64,000 nt of DNA from an uncultured Rhodospirillaceae bacterium (lineage in GTDB: Bacteria; Pseudomonadota; Alphaproteobacteria; Azospirillales; Azospirillaceae), in contig CALBDS010000061.1 in NCBI GenBank assembly GCA_937927415.1, positions 124,001 through 188,000 on the forward strand. Direction: 5' to 3'. Below, in pieces: positions 25,661 to 34,192 of the stretch; position 1 is the stretch's first letter; each line of letters opens with the position of its first letter. Below the pieces are notes generated by a model. It worked only from the letters and a program-made list of their open reading frames with translations. It was not told the DNA's origin and made no database searches. The translations under genes and the position numbers were made by a program.

Positions 25661-27387
25661 AGGCTTCCCCCCAGATAGGCATCGCGCACCGCCGGGTGCG
25701 CCACCACCGCCGACGGGGTGCCCACGGCCACCACCCGCCCCTGGTCCAGCGCCACCAGCCGCCCGGCCAGCGGCAGCAGGAACCCCATGTCGTGTTCCAC
25801 CACCACCACCGCCATCCCGTCCCCGGCCAGACGGCGGATCTGCCCGGCCAGCGCCGCCTTTTCATCCTCCCCCAGCCCGGCGGCGGGTTCGTCCAGCAAC
25901 AGCACCCGCGGGCGGCGGGCCACGGCCCGGGCCAGATCCACCCGCCGCCGCACCGCCGCCGGCAGACCGGCGCAGGGTTGCGTCATCACCTCGGCCAGCC
26001 CCATGCGCTCCACCACCGCGCGGGCATGGGCACGGGCCACGGTGACCGAGGGATCGAGGCTGAGGCGGGCATCGGCCACCGCCTCCAGCACCGTGGCGTG
26101 GTCGGGCAAAATCGCCGACTGGAAACTGCGCGACAGGCCGGCGGCGGCCATGCGGTCCGGGCGCCGCCCGCTCATGTCCACCCCGCCCAGCCGCACAACC
26201 CCGGCCTCCGCCCGCTCCACCCCGCTGATGAGGTTGATGAGCGTGGTCTTGCCCGACCCGTTGGGGCCGATGATACCGACGATCTCCCCCGCCGCGGCGG
26301 TCAAGGACACCCCATCCACCGCCACCACCCCGCCGAAGGCGATGCGCAGCCCCTCCACCGCCAGCACCGGCCCGGGCACGGCGGGATAGAGATGGGCTGC
26401 CGGCTCTTTTGCCGGGGGCAGAGGCCGAGGCCGCGGGGGAAACAACCGCTCCACCACCCCCATCAGCCCATGGGGGGCCAGCACCGTCACCAGCAGCAAG
26501 GCGGCGCCATAAACGATCAGGTAGCTGCGTTCGAGAAAACGGAACCATTCGGGGACGTGCAGCAGCAGCACCGCACCGATCACCGCCCCGGCCACCCGCC
26601 CCCGCCCGCCGACCATGGCAATGGTCAGGACGGAAACCATGACGGGAAACTCCAGCACCTCGGGCGAGACGACCCGCTGCGTGTGGGCGGCCAGCGCCCC
26701 GGCGGCCCCGCCATAAAGCGCGCTGACGGCAAAGGCTCCCAGCCGCAGCCGCCCCACGTCCAGCCCCAACGTGGCGGCGGTCAGCGGATCGTCGCGCACC
26801 AACGCCAGCGCCCGCCCCCACCGCCCGGACAGCAGCCGCGCGGCCGCCACCCCGCCCACCGCCACCAGCCCCCAGACCACGGCCGCCAGCGGCAGCCCGC
26901 GGGGCACGGCATCCCCCGCCGCCCACAGCCCCGGCACCACGCCGGGCACGCCGGCGATGCCGTTGGCCCCGCCGGTCAGATCCGGCAGATTGACCGCCAG
27001 CAGCAGCAGAACCTGGGCGATGCCCAGCGTCGCCAGGGCGAAGTAATGGGATTCCAGCCGCAGCACCGGCATCCCCACCGCCACGGCCACCGCCAGCGGC
27101 ACCAGCAGCGACAACGGGAACGTCACCGCAAAGCCCACCCCCGCCGCGGTGCCGAGAATGCCGGTGACATAGGCCCCCAGCCCGAAAAAGGCCCCGTGGG
27201 CCAGCGACAGCGCCCCCCCGGCCCCGAACACGATCTGGAAACCCATGGCCGCCAGCGCGTACACCCCCGCCACCGTCAGCACCCGCAGCCCATAGGGCGA
27301 GGCGCCGAACAGGGCATAGGCCAGCAGCGCCACGGCCCCCAGCGCCAGAACCACGGGTGATGACGGAAGAAGCCGGAGATCACGCAC
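25657..27387 (-). CDS. LivM-LivG fusion: membrane permease plus ATP-binding domain
   Basis: 576 residues joining two usually separate subunits. Residues 1 to about 315 form the LivM permease with 8-10 helices (FGAGGALSLAHGAFFGLGAY is the conserved loop). A basic, Pro-rich linker at about 316-335 precedes the LivG ATPase, with Walker A GPNGSGKTT at about 373-381, signature-like GLPAAVRRRVDLARAVA, and Walker B LLLDEPAAGLG. The usual LSGG(Q) signature is altered to PAAVRRRVD. It overlaps livH by 8 bp and livF by 4 bp. Fused LivMG proteins are known in other bacteria. Stoichiometry of permease and ATPase is fixed by the fusion. Confidence 0.92.
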   Translation of the reverse strand: MRDLRLLPSSPVVLALGAVALLAYALFGASPYGLRVLTVAGVYALAAMGFQIVFGAGGALSLAHGAFFGLGAYVTGILGTAAGVGFAVTFPLSLLVPLAVAVAVGMPVLRLESHYFALATLGIAQVLLLLAVNLPDLTGGANGIAGVPGVVPGLWAAGDAVPRGLPLAAVVWGLVAVGGVAAARLLSGRWGRALALVRDDPLTAATLGLDVGRLRLGAFAVSALYGGAAGALAAHTQRVVSPEVLEFPVMVSVLTIAMVGGRGRVAGAVIGAVLLLHVPEWFRFLERSYLIVYGAALLLVTVLAPHGLMGVVERLFPPRPRPLPPAKEPAAHLYPAVPGPVLAVEGLRIAFGGVVAVDGVSLTAAAGEIVGIIGPNGSGKTTLINLISGVERAEAGVVRLGGVDMSGRRPDRMAAAGLSRSFQSAILPDHATVLEAVADARLSLDPSVTVARAHARAVVERMGLAEVMTQPCAGLPAAVRRRVDLARAVARRPRVLLLDEPAAGLGEDEKAALAGQIRRLAGDGMAVVVVEHDMGFLLPLAGRLVALDQGRVVAVGTPSAVVAHPAVRDAYLGGSL

Positions 27388-28267
27388 GGCGCCGCGCCGC
27401 CTCCCCCAACAGCCCTTGCGGGCGCAGAACCAGCATCAGCAGCAGCGTCACATACAGCGCCCCTTGCGCCGCGGGATAGGACAGCGCCGCCGACACCCCC
27501 ACCTCGAACGCCGCGATCAGCAGGGCGCCCAGCACCGCCCCCGGCACCGATCCCCACCCGCCCACCGTCACGGCGATATAGGCTTTCAGGATCAGGTCGC
27601 CCCCGGCGTGGGGGGTGACGAAATACTGGTTGGCCAGCAGCAGCCCCGCCGCCCCGGCATAGGCCGAGCCGATGGCGAAGGTCGCCAGCACCATGCGCGT
27701 GACGGGAATGCCGCAGGCCCGCGCCATGTCGGGATCCTGCGCCGCCGCCCGCAGCCGGCGCCCCACATGGGTGTGCCCGAACACCCACACCTGCAGCCCG
27801 ATCAGCACCGCGGCGGCGGCGATCACCGCCAGCGACTGTTCCGGTGCCGTGACCCCGTTCCACAGGGTCAGGCTTCCCCCCGACAGCAGCGGCGGGGCCG
27901 CCCGCGGCTCGCCCCCCAACAGGGTGTTGGCGCCGTTCTGCAGCATGATGCCCACGGCGATGGTGGAGACGAACACCGCGACCGGCGGCTTGCGCCGCAG
28001 CGGCAGATAGGCGACCGCCGCCACCAGCACCCCCAGAGCGGCCATGAACAGCAGCACCAGCGGCAGCAGGACCACCCCCGGCACCGGGCCGAACGCCTCC
28101 GCCGCCGCACTACCCAGCACCGCCCCCAGCATCCCCCCGGCCATCACCAGATCGCCGTGGGCGAAGTTGACCGCACCGGCGGCGTTGAGCACCAGCACGA
28201 ACCCCAGCGCCACCAGGGCATAGGCCGCCCCCAGCGCGGCACCGTTCAGGACAAGCTGCGCCAGCAT
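27380..28267 (-). CDS. Branched-chain-type ABC importer permease (LivH-like)
   Basis: 295-residue inner-membrane permease with about eight helices and the LivH signature NFAHGDLVMAGGM near residue 37; the coupling region contains ARACGIPVTRMVLATFAIG. It starts at 28267, 7 bp after the binding-protein stop, and its 3' end overlaps the LivM-LivG gene. It pairs with LivM to form the translocation channel. Confidence 0.93.
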   Translation of the reverse strand: MLAQLVLNGAALGAAYALVALGFVLVLNAAGAVNFAHGDLVMAGGMLGAVLGSAAAEAFGPVPGVVLLPLVLLFMAALGVLVAAVAYLPLRRKPPVAVFVSTIAVGIMLQNGANTLLGGEPRAAPPLLSGGSLTLWNGVTAPEQSLAVIAAAAVLIGLQVWVFGHTHVGRRLRAAAQDPDMARACGIPVTRMVLATFAIGSAYAGAAGLLLANQYFVTPHAGGDLILKAYIAVTVGGWGSVPGAVLGALLIAAFEVGVSAALSYPAAQGALYVTLLLMLVLRPQGLLGEAARRRA

Positions 28268-28274
28268 CGCCCCG

Positions 28275-29384
28275 TCACTTCGCCGGGCCGTCGTAACGCT
28301 TGACCACCGCCGGCACGCGCGACGCGCCGTCGTAGCAGACGATCACCGCCGAATGGGCCATGTTGCCCGTGCCGTCGGAATGATAGGTCATCGCCAGCCC
28401 CTCATAACGGCCCGACGCCAGCGCCGCGCGCACCGCCTCGGGCGTTTGGGCGCCCTTGGCCATGGCGTCCAGCACCATGCGCATCCCGTCATACTGCCCC
28501 ACGGCAAAGGCGTCGGGTTCGGCGTTGAAGGCGGTGCGGTAGGCGGCGGTGAACGCCTCCATCGCCGGGGTGCCGCCGGACACGGGCGACGCGGCGGTTT
28601 CCGCGCACACGCCCTTCAGTTCCGCCGGTTCCAGCAGGGCGGCGGTGCTGGGCTGGTGCATGGCCGATCCGGCGACGATGGGCAGGGCCACCCCCGCCGC
28701 CGCCGCGGTGCGCACCGCCAGCGCCGTGGGGGCCGAGTGCAGATGCAGCACCAGCACGTCGGGCTTGGTCTCCAGCGCCTTGGTCAGTACGGGGAGAAGA
28801 TCCTTGGCCGCCGGGTCCACGCCCTCGCTGAACACCAGCGGCGCGCCCAGCGCGGCGAACGCCTGTTCCAGATGGGCCTTGCCGCTCTGCCCATAGGCGG
28901 TGGTCTGGTAGATCAGGGCCGGGCGGGTCTTGTGCAACTCCTCCACCACATAGCGGGCGTGGGCGGTCTTGGTCACCGCGTCGCCGGGGAAGAAGCGGAA
29001 CACCCACGGATTGCCGCGTTCGGTGATGGACGCCGTGCCCGACACGGTGACCAGCGGCACCTTGTAATCCTGGGCCAGCGGCAGCATCGCCAGCATCTGC
29101 GTGCCCAGCATGCTGGCGGCCACGGCGGGCGGCGTGCCGCGGGACACCGCCCGCTCCAGCGCGGTGGCGGCGGCCTCGGGCGAGGTGCCGGTGTCCACCA
29201 CCTCCGCCTTGACCGCGAGGGAGGCCGGGGCCTGGCTGACGGCCAGCACCGCGCCGTTGCGCTGGCTGGTGCCCTCCAGCGACAGGAAGCCGGTCAGCGG
29301 CACCAGCACGGGCAAGGTTTCCGCCGCCGCCGGCACCACCGCCAGAGCTGCCAAAAGGGCCGACACACAGGACAACCGCCGCAT
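28275..29384 (-). CDS. LivJ-type periplasmic binding protein under a TPP riboswitch
   Basis: 369-residue type-I binding protein (Peripla_BP_6) with a signal peptide (MRRLSCVSALLAALAVVPAAA). Family features are AETLPVLVPLTGFLSLEG, a Ser/Thr-rich pocket near VTVSGTASITERGNPWVFR, and QTTAYGQSGKAHLEQAF in the hinge. The ATG at 29384 follows AGGAAGGAAG, which is itself part of the riboswitch-controlled hairpin. As the first gene after a TPP riboswitch, it most likely captures thiamine, its phosphates, or a pyrimidine/thiazole precursor. Ligand residues cannot be assigned by eye. Confidence 0.9.
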   Translation of the reverse strand: MRRLSCVSALLAALAVVPAAAETLPVLVPLTGFLSLEGTSQRNGAVLAVSQAPASLAVKAEVVDTGTSPEAAATALERAVSRGTPPAVAASMLGTQMLAMLPLAQDYKVPLVTVSGTASITERGNPWVFRFFPGDAVTKTAHARYVVEELHKTRPALIYQTTAYGQSGKAHLEQAFAALGAPLVFSEGVDPAAKDLLPVLTKALETKPDVLVLHLHSAPTALAVRTAAAAGVALPIVAGSAMHQPSTAALLEPAELKGVCAETAASPVSGGTPAMEAFTAAYRTAFNAEPDAFAVGQYDGMRMVLDAMAKGAQTPEAVRAALASGRYEGLAMTYHSDGTGNMAHSAVIVCYDGASRVPAVVKRYDGPAK

Positions 29385-29389
29385 TGCGC

Positions 29390-29424
29390 GCTTCCTTCCT
29401 TCATCGCCGGTGAAGAGAGGAAGC
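29390..29424 (-). promoter_or_regulatory. Ribosome-site-sequestering hairpin (riboswitch expression platform)
   Basis: On the minus strand GCTTCCTCTCTTCA (29424-29411) can pair with TGAAGGAAGGAAGC (29403-29390): 12 Watson-Crick pairs, one G-U and one mismatch around a 7-base loop. The 3' arm contains the Shine-Dalgarno of the LivJ-type gene, so folding would hide it. This suggests translational control by the TPP aptamer just upstream. Confidence 0.75.
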
Positions 29425-29467
29425 CCCGGCCACGGGCCGCCGCCGGGATGGGCGGACTGCGGGCTTC

Positions 29468-29566
29468 CGGCTCCCTTCGCTGGCATGATCCAGATCAGGT
29501 TCGATGGGTCTTTTCTCAGCCCCGGCCCGGCCCCGGCAAAGGGTGGAACCGGCGGGGCACCCCAGC
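29468..29566 (-). promoter_or_regulatory. TPP (THI-box) riboswitch
   Basis: The minus strand carries all the conserved THI-box blocks in order: GGGGTGCCCC, GCTGAGA, then ACCTGATCTGGAT and ATGCCAGCG followed by AGGGAG. The first block closes with the last (P1/P2) and GC-rich P3 lies between. It reads toward the LivJHMGF-type operon and should shut it down when thiamine pyrophosphate is plentiful. Confidence 0.95.
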
Positions 29567-29775
29567 CGTTCGAACGTGAACTGTCGCAACCCCGCCCCCG
29601 CCTGTCAAGGCGGGCAAGACGGGCATTCCCGTGCGACAATACGCTACTCGCGTACGTTGGGTGACACACGGATCATGCCGTTCCAATGCGAAGCGACGGC
29701 GCAACCCCCACGCTCACGACGGCAGCCGCCCGGCGGAACGATGGGACCAAAGCGCCGCATTGGGAAGGAAACGTC

Positions 29776-31953
29776 ATGGCTGCGCCCCTCGCCGCTCCCC
29801 GTCCGTCCGCTCCCGCCGAGTCTCCGGCGGCGGACACGCCCACCATCGACCGCGCCCTCTGGCGCATCGACGCGGATGCGGAACAGCGGCTGCGGGCCAT
29901 GGCGCACCCGATGGACCCGGCCATCGACATGGCGCTGGGCCAGTTCTACCGCTTCGTCACGCAAAACCCGTCCACCGCCGCCCTGTTCCCCGACCCATCC
30001 CGCGTGGATCAGGCCCGGCGCGCCCACCATGCCCTGTGGCGGGATTTCTTCACCGGCGGCTTCGGCGCGGGCTATGCCGGGCGCATCCGCACCGTGGGGC
30101 GGGTGCACCAGCGGGTGGGGCTGACCCCGGCCCAGTACATGGCCGGCTATGCCTTCATGCTGGAAGCCCTGGTGCGCGACGTCATCCTGTCCCGCCGCCG
30201 GCCGCAGGCGGCCGAGGATGCCGCCCTGCTGATCCGCACCGTGCTGATGGAGGCGGAAGCGGCCCTGTCCAGCTACATCCGCATCAACACCGCCAGCGAT
30301 TCCGAAGCGGAGATGCGCGATTTCGCCGACAGCTTCGAACGCGAACTGGGCGGGGCCGTCGATCTGGTCCGCCGCAACGCCACGGTGATGGAAGCCGCCG
30401 CCGACGAGGTGCTGGCCGCGTCCAACACGGTGGCCGATCTGGGGGCGCAGGTGACCGCCGCCTCCCACGACACCACCACCCTGGCCGGAACCGTGGCCGA
30501 CAGCGCCCGCAGCCTGTCCGATTCCGTGGACGGCATCGCCCGGCGGGTGGAACACGCCGCCCGCTCGTCCCGCGACGCCTCCCAACGCTCGGCCCAGGCG
30601 CAGGAAAGTGCGGTGGCCCTGACCGCGGCGTCGGAGCGCATCGGCTCCGTCGTCACGCTGATCGAGCGCATCGCCAAGGAAACCCGGCTGCTCGCCCTCA
30701 ACGCCTCCATCGAGGCAGCGCGGGCCGGTGACGCCGGCAGGGGGTTCGCCGTCGTCGCCAACGAGGTGAAAACCCTGGCCGACCAGACCAACAACGCCAC
30801 CAGCGACATCCGCACCCAGATCGAAACCATGCAGGGTTTCATCCGCGACACCGCCGCCATCATCCATGAGGTGGGATCGCAGGTGGACACGGTGGCGACC
30901 GACATCGGCAACGTCACCGTGTCGGTGGCCGAACAGGCGGAGGTCACCCGCACCATCGCCGGCCACGCCGACAGCATGGCCGACACCATGCGCCAGATGC
31001 ACAACAGCATCGAAGAGGTGGCGGCATCCGCCGGCCACGCCACCGCCAAGGCGGGGGAACTGTGGGAAAACGCATCCGTCATCGTCAAACAGATCTACGG
31101 CATCCGGCGGCGGGTCACCGCCTCGCTGCGGGGAACCCATCTGGGCAACCGGCGGCGGGAGGAACGGGTGGCGGTGGATCTGACCTGCACCGGTACTGTG
31201 GGCGGCACGGCGTTCCGCGGACGGCTGGACAACATCTCCGCCGGCGGCTGTCAGGTGCGGGACATGAGCGTCCCGCCCACCGCCGGTCAGACCATCCGCC
31301 TGGACATCCAGGGGCTGGGAACCGCCGACGGCACCGTGGTCGGCGTGGACGGCGACATGGTGCACGTGCGCTTCGATCCCCTGCCCCCGCCCTTCCTCAC
31401 CCGGCTGCAGCCGCTGATGGCCGAGGCGCTGGCGCGGGACGCCGAACTGGTCGCGCTGGCCCGTTCCACCGCCGCCACCGTCGGCGCTCTGTTCGAAAAG
31501 GCGGTGGACCGGGGCGAGATCGACCTGGAACGGCTGTTTTCCGCCGAATACGCCGCCATTCCCGGCAGCAACCCGCCGCAGTACACCACCCCCTTCACCG
31601 ATCTGTGCGACCGGGTTTTGCCGGGGGTGCAGGAACCCGTGGTGCCGCAAAACGGCCGCATCGTGTTCTGCGTGGCGGTGGACCGCAACGGATATCTGCC
31701 CACCCACAACCGGGCCTATTCCCAGCCGCAGCGCCCCGACGATCCGGTGTGGAACACCGCCAACAGCCGCCACCGCCGCCTGTTCGACGACAGCACCGGG
31801 CTGGCCGCCGCCCGGTCGCGCCAGCCGTCGCTGATCCAGACCTACCGCCGCGACATGGGCGGCGGGCGCATCGCCTCGATGAAGGACATTTCCGCCCCCG
31901 TCTATGTGAAGGGCAAGCATTGGGGGGCGGTGCGGCTGGGCTGCACGGCGTAA
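29776..31953 (+). CDS. Globin-coupled chemoreceptor with MCP, PilZ and C-terminal Cache-like domains
   Basis: 725-residue soluble receptor. Residues about 25-185 are a protoglobin sensor with proximal haem His H111 (VHQRVGL), so O2, NO or CO is the likely ligand. A methyl-accepting signalling domain occupies about 200-440 (hairpin tip ETRLLALNASIEAARAGDAGRGFAVVANEVKTLADQT). A PilZ domain at about 455-545 (RRREERVAVDL; DNISAGGCQVRD) should bind c-di-GMP. The C-terminal ~170 residues resemble the Cache/PAS-like tail of some alphaproteobacterial receptors (NRAYSQPQRPDDPVWN; RQPSLIQTYRRDMGGG). No membrane helix is present. Ribosome site GGGAAGGAA fixes the start at 29776. It may integrate oxygen and c-di-GMP signals for chemotaxis. 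Confidence 0.9.
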   Translation: MAAPLAAPRPSAPAESPAADTPTIDRALWRIDADAEQRLRAMAHPMDPAIDMALGQFYRFVTQNPSTAALFPDPSRVDQARRAHHALWRDFFTGGFGAGYAGRIRTVGRVHQRVGLTPAQYMAGYAFMLEALVRDVILSRRRPQAAEDAALLIRTVLMEAEAALSSYIRINTASDSEAEMRDFADSFERELGGAVDLVRRNATVMEAAADEVLAASNTVADLGAQVTAASHDTTTLAGTVADSARSLSDSVDGIARRVEHAARSSRDASQRSAQAQESAVALTAASERIGSVVTLIERIAKETRLLALNASIEAARAGDAGRGFAVVANEVKTLADQTNNATSDIRTQIETMQGFIRDTAAIIHEVGSQVDTVATDIGNVTVSVAEQAEVTRTIAGHADSMADTMRQMHNSIEEVAASAGHATAKAGELWENASVIVKQIYGIRRRVTASLRGTHLGNRRREERVAVDLTCTGTVGGTAFRGRLDNISAGGCQVRDMSVPPTAGQTIRLDIQGLGTADGTVVGVDGDMVHVRFDPLPPPFLTRLQPLMAEALARDAELVALARSTAATVGALFEKAVDRGEIDLERLFSAEYAAIPGSNPPQYTTPFTDLCDRVLPGVQEPVVPQNGRIVFCVAVDRNGYLPTHNRAYSQPQRPDDPVWNTANSRHRRLFDDSTGLAAARSRQPSLIQTYRRDMGGGRIASMKDISAPVYVKGKHWGAVRLGCTA

Positions 31954-32479
31954 GCGGCGGTGCGGCACGGGATGAACGGGCGGGCGCCTTGCGCCTGGAA
32001 TTCCCCGCCGGTAACGGCACCGCCCGCATGGGTTTTGCGGGGGGGCACCCGTCCCTCCAACCAATGCTTTCCACCGACAACCTATGATTAATTTTCAATT
32101 ACCATGATGTTTTGAGCCGTTAACAGACAACTTTTATCTCATACATCTTCAGCAAATATGCCGAAATACATATGCTTAACCGCAAAACTCCCTGTTTTCG
32201 GCCCTCTGCTGTCCGGTTTATTCCTGCTGAAAAGAACGGCCACGACCGCTTCCGATTCGCCTGCTTTCTCTTTCAGGCTCTTGGATTGACATGGATCAAT
32301 CGTTTACCGCACTGATTATATTGAAATATGATTTCTTTGAAAAACCATATTTCTTTCCAAAGCTAATCGTACGTTGACCTTCATTCTCTACATTAGACAA
32401 CAAACTTGCAGGTCCCGATTGCCTATATGACAAGACCACACCAGCGACGGTAAGTGGCTATCCCCGGACCCGGAATATT
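31954..32479. other. 526-bp AT-rich intergenic region with a putative FNR/FixK site
   Basis: Much richer in A+T than its surroundings (roughly 32085-32420), without a believable gene on either strand. It contains the FNR-type palindrome at 32286-32299 and a TATATT at 32317-32322 upstream of the second globin-coupled receptor. The length would allow additional regulatory sites or a small RNA, but none is recognised. Confidence 0.6.
32286..32299 (+). promoter_or_regulatory. FNR/FixK-type operator
   Basis: TTGAC-ATGG-ATCAA matches the TTGAT-N4-ATCAA consensus at 9 of 10 positions. A TATATT lies at 32317-32322, so the site would sit near -37 to -41, an activator position. This suggests low-oxygen induction of the downstream globin-coupled receptor. 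Confidence 0.65.
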
Positions 32480-34126
32480 ATGACCCCGCCCCATTCCAAT
32501 CAGGAACGTCTGCGTTTTTGCCGAATAACCCCCGCAACCCTGTCCATTCTGGCTGAAATCCGGCCCGTTCTGGAAGCATCCATCCCCAGGATTCTTGACG
32601 ATTTCTACAGCCATCTGACCCGGTGGCAAAATCTATCCGCCTTTTTTTCATCGCCATCCGCCATTCAGCACGCAAAGGCCGCGCAAACCCGCCACTGGCT
32701 GCGCCTGTTTTCCGGGACTCTGGGGGATGAGTATTTTACGTCGGCGCAGCAGATCGGGATGGCGCACCACCGCATCGGCCTGGAACCGCGCTGGTACATC
32801 GCCGGTTACGCCTTTGTGACCGAGCGGCTGATCGCCTGCCTAACGGACCATGTGATGCGCGGCTGGCCGACGGCTTCGCGGCGCGCCCGCCTGACCGCGG
32901 TGCTGCAGGCGGTCAACACCGCGGTGATGCTCGACATGGATCTGGCACTCGCCGCCTATTTCGAGGCGGGGGCCGACGCCAAGGCCACCGCCCTCAACAC
33001 CATGGCCGACACGGTGGAAACCGAAGCCGGTCACGCCATCGCCTCCATCGCCGAACGGGCGCAGGACATGAGTGCGGCCATGACCGGGATGGCCGCTTCG
33101 TCGGACCGGGTGGGCCGCAACGCCCAGACGGTGGCATCCGCCGCCGCCGAATCCCTGTCCAACGCCAACATCGTCGCCGCAGCGGCACAGGAACTCACCG
33201 CGGCCATCGCCGAGATCGGGCGCAACGTGGGGCAGGCGAGCGACCTGACCCGCGATGCCGTGGCCCGCAGCGACGAGGCGCAATCCATCGTGGCGTCCCT
33301 GTCGGCCGCGGTGGTCAGCATCGGCAGCGTCACCCAGCTCATCACCGACATTGCCAGCCAGACCAACCTTCTGGCCCTGAACGCCACCATTGAAGCCGCC
33401 CGTGCCGGAGAGGCCGGCAAGGGATTCGCCGTGGTGGCGGGGGAGGTCAAGAACCTCGCCAACCAGACGGGCCGCTCCACCGAAGAGATCACGCGCCTGG
33501 TGGGCGACATCCAGGCCATCGGCGATACGGTCGTCACCGCCATCACCGGGATCGGCGACGGCATCCGCCGCATCGATCAGGTCGCCGGCGCCATCGCCGC
33601 CGCGGTCGAGGAACAGGGCGCCGCCACCGGCGAAATCTCCCGCAATGTGGAGGAAACCGCCCGCACCGCCCGCAACGTCGCGTCCCTCATCGCCGTGGTG
33701 TCGGACGAGGCGGGAAGCAGCAGCACCCAGGCCCAGGCGCTCAGCACCGTGGCCGGCGGGCTGGCCGCCGACGCCCAGACCCTGCGCGCCGATCTGGTGC
33801 GGATCATCCGCGGCTCCACCCCCGACGTGGACCGGCGGCGCCAGCCCCGCTATGCGGTGGATCTGCCCTGCCGCTTCGACATGGGGGGCGGAAGCAGCGA
33901 CGGGCGGCTGCTCAACCTGTCCGAAGGCGGGGCCATGGTGGCCGGCGGCCCGGAGCTTGCCCCCGGTGGCCGGGGCACGCTGACGGTGGACGGTCTGGGC
34001 CTGCGCCTGCCGTTCCGGGTGCTGGACCGCTGCAGCGGCGGTGTGCATCTGGCCTTCGACCCCGGCGCCGATGTCGGCGGCACCCTGGCCGCCTGTCTGG
34101 CACGCTACGCCGTCACGGTTCGATGA
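32480..34126 (+). CDS. Globin-coupled chemoreceptor with MCP and PilZ domains
   Basis: 548-residue soluble receptor, paralogue of the preceding one. A protoglobin domain covers about residues 8-165, with proximal His H96 in AHHRIGLEPRWYIAGY. The MCP signalling domain runs about 185-435 (TNLLALNATIEAARAGEAGKGFAVV is the tip region). A C-terminal PilZ domain is at about 450-540 (RRRQPRYAVDLPCRF; LLNLSEGGAMVAG). It lacks the Cache-like tail of its neighbour. The ATG at 32480 has a poor ribosome site. An upstream FNR-like box suggests expression at low oxygen. Haem-based O2 sensing coupled to chemotaxis or flagellar c-di-GMP control fits. Confidence 0.9.
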   Translation: MTPPHSNQERLRFCRITPATLSILAEIRPVLEASIPRILDDFYSHLTRWQNLSAFFSSPSAIQHAKAAQTRHWLRLFSGTLGDEYFTSAQQIGMAHHRIGLEPRWYIAGYAFVTERLIACLTDHVMRGWPTASRRARLTAVLQAVNTAVMLDMDLALAAYFEAGADAKATALNTMADTVETEAGHAIASIAERAQDMSAAMTGMAASSDRVGRNAQTVASAAAESLSNANIVAAAAQELTAAIAEIGRNVGQASDLTRDAVARSDEAQSIVASLSAAVVSIGSVTQLITDIASQTNLLALNATIEAARAGEAGKGFAVVAGEVKNLANQTGRSTEEITRLVGDIQAIGDTVVTAITGIGDGIRRIDQVAGAIAAAVEEQGAATGEISRNVEETARTARNVASLIAVVSDEAGSSSTQAQALSTVAGGLAADAQTLRADLVRIIRGSTPDVDRRRQPRYAVDLPCRFDMGGGSSDGRLLNLSEGGAMVAGGPELAPGGRGTLTVDGLGLRLPFRVLDRCSGGVHLAFDPGADVGGTLAACLARYAVTVR

Positions 34127-34192
34127 TCCGTTGCCGCACGGCTGTTGCGGCTGTACACCGGGTCATCCGGCCCATCACGGTTCGCCCCGCCC

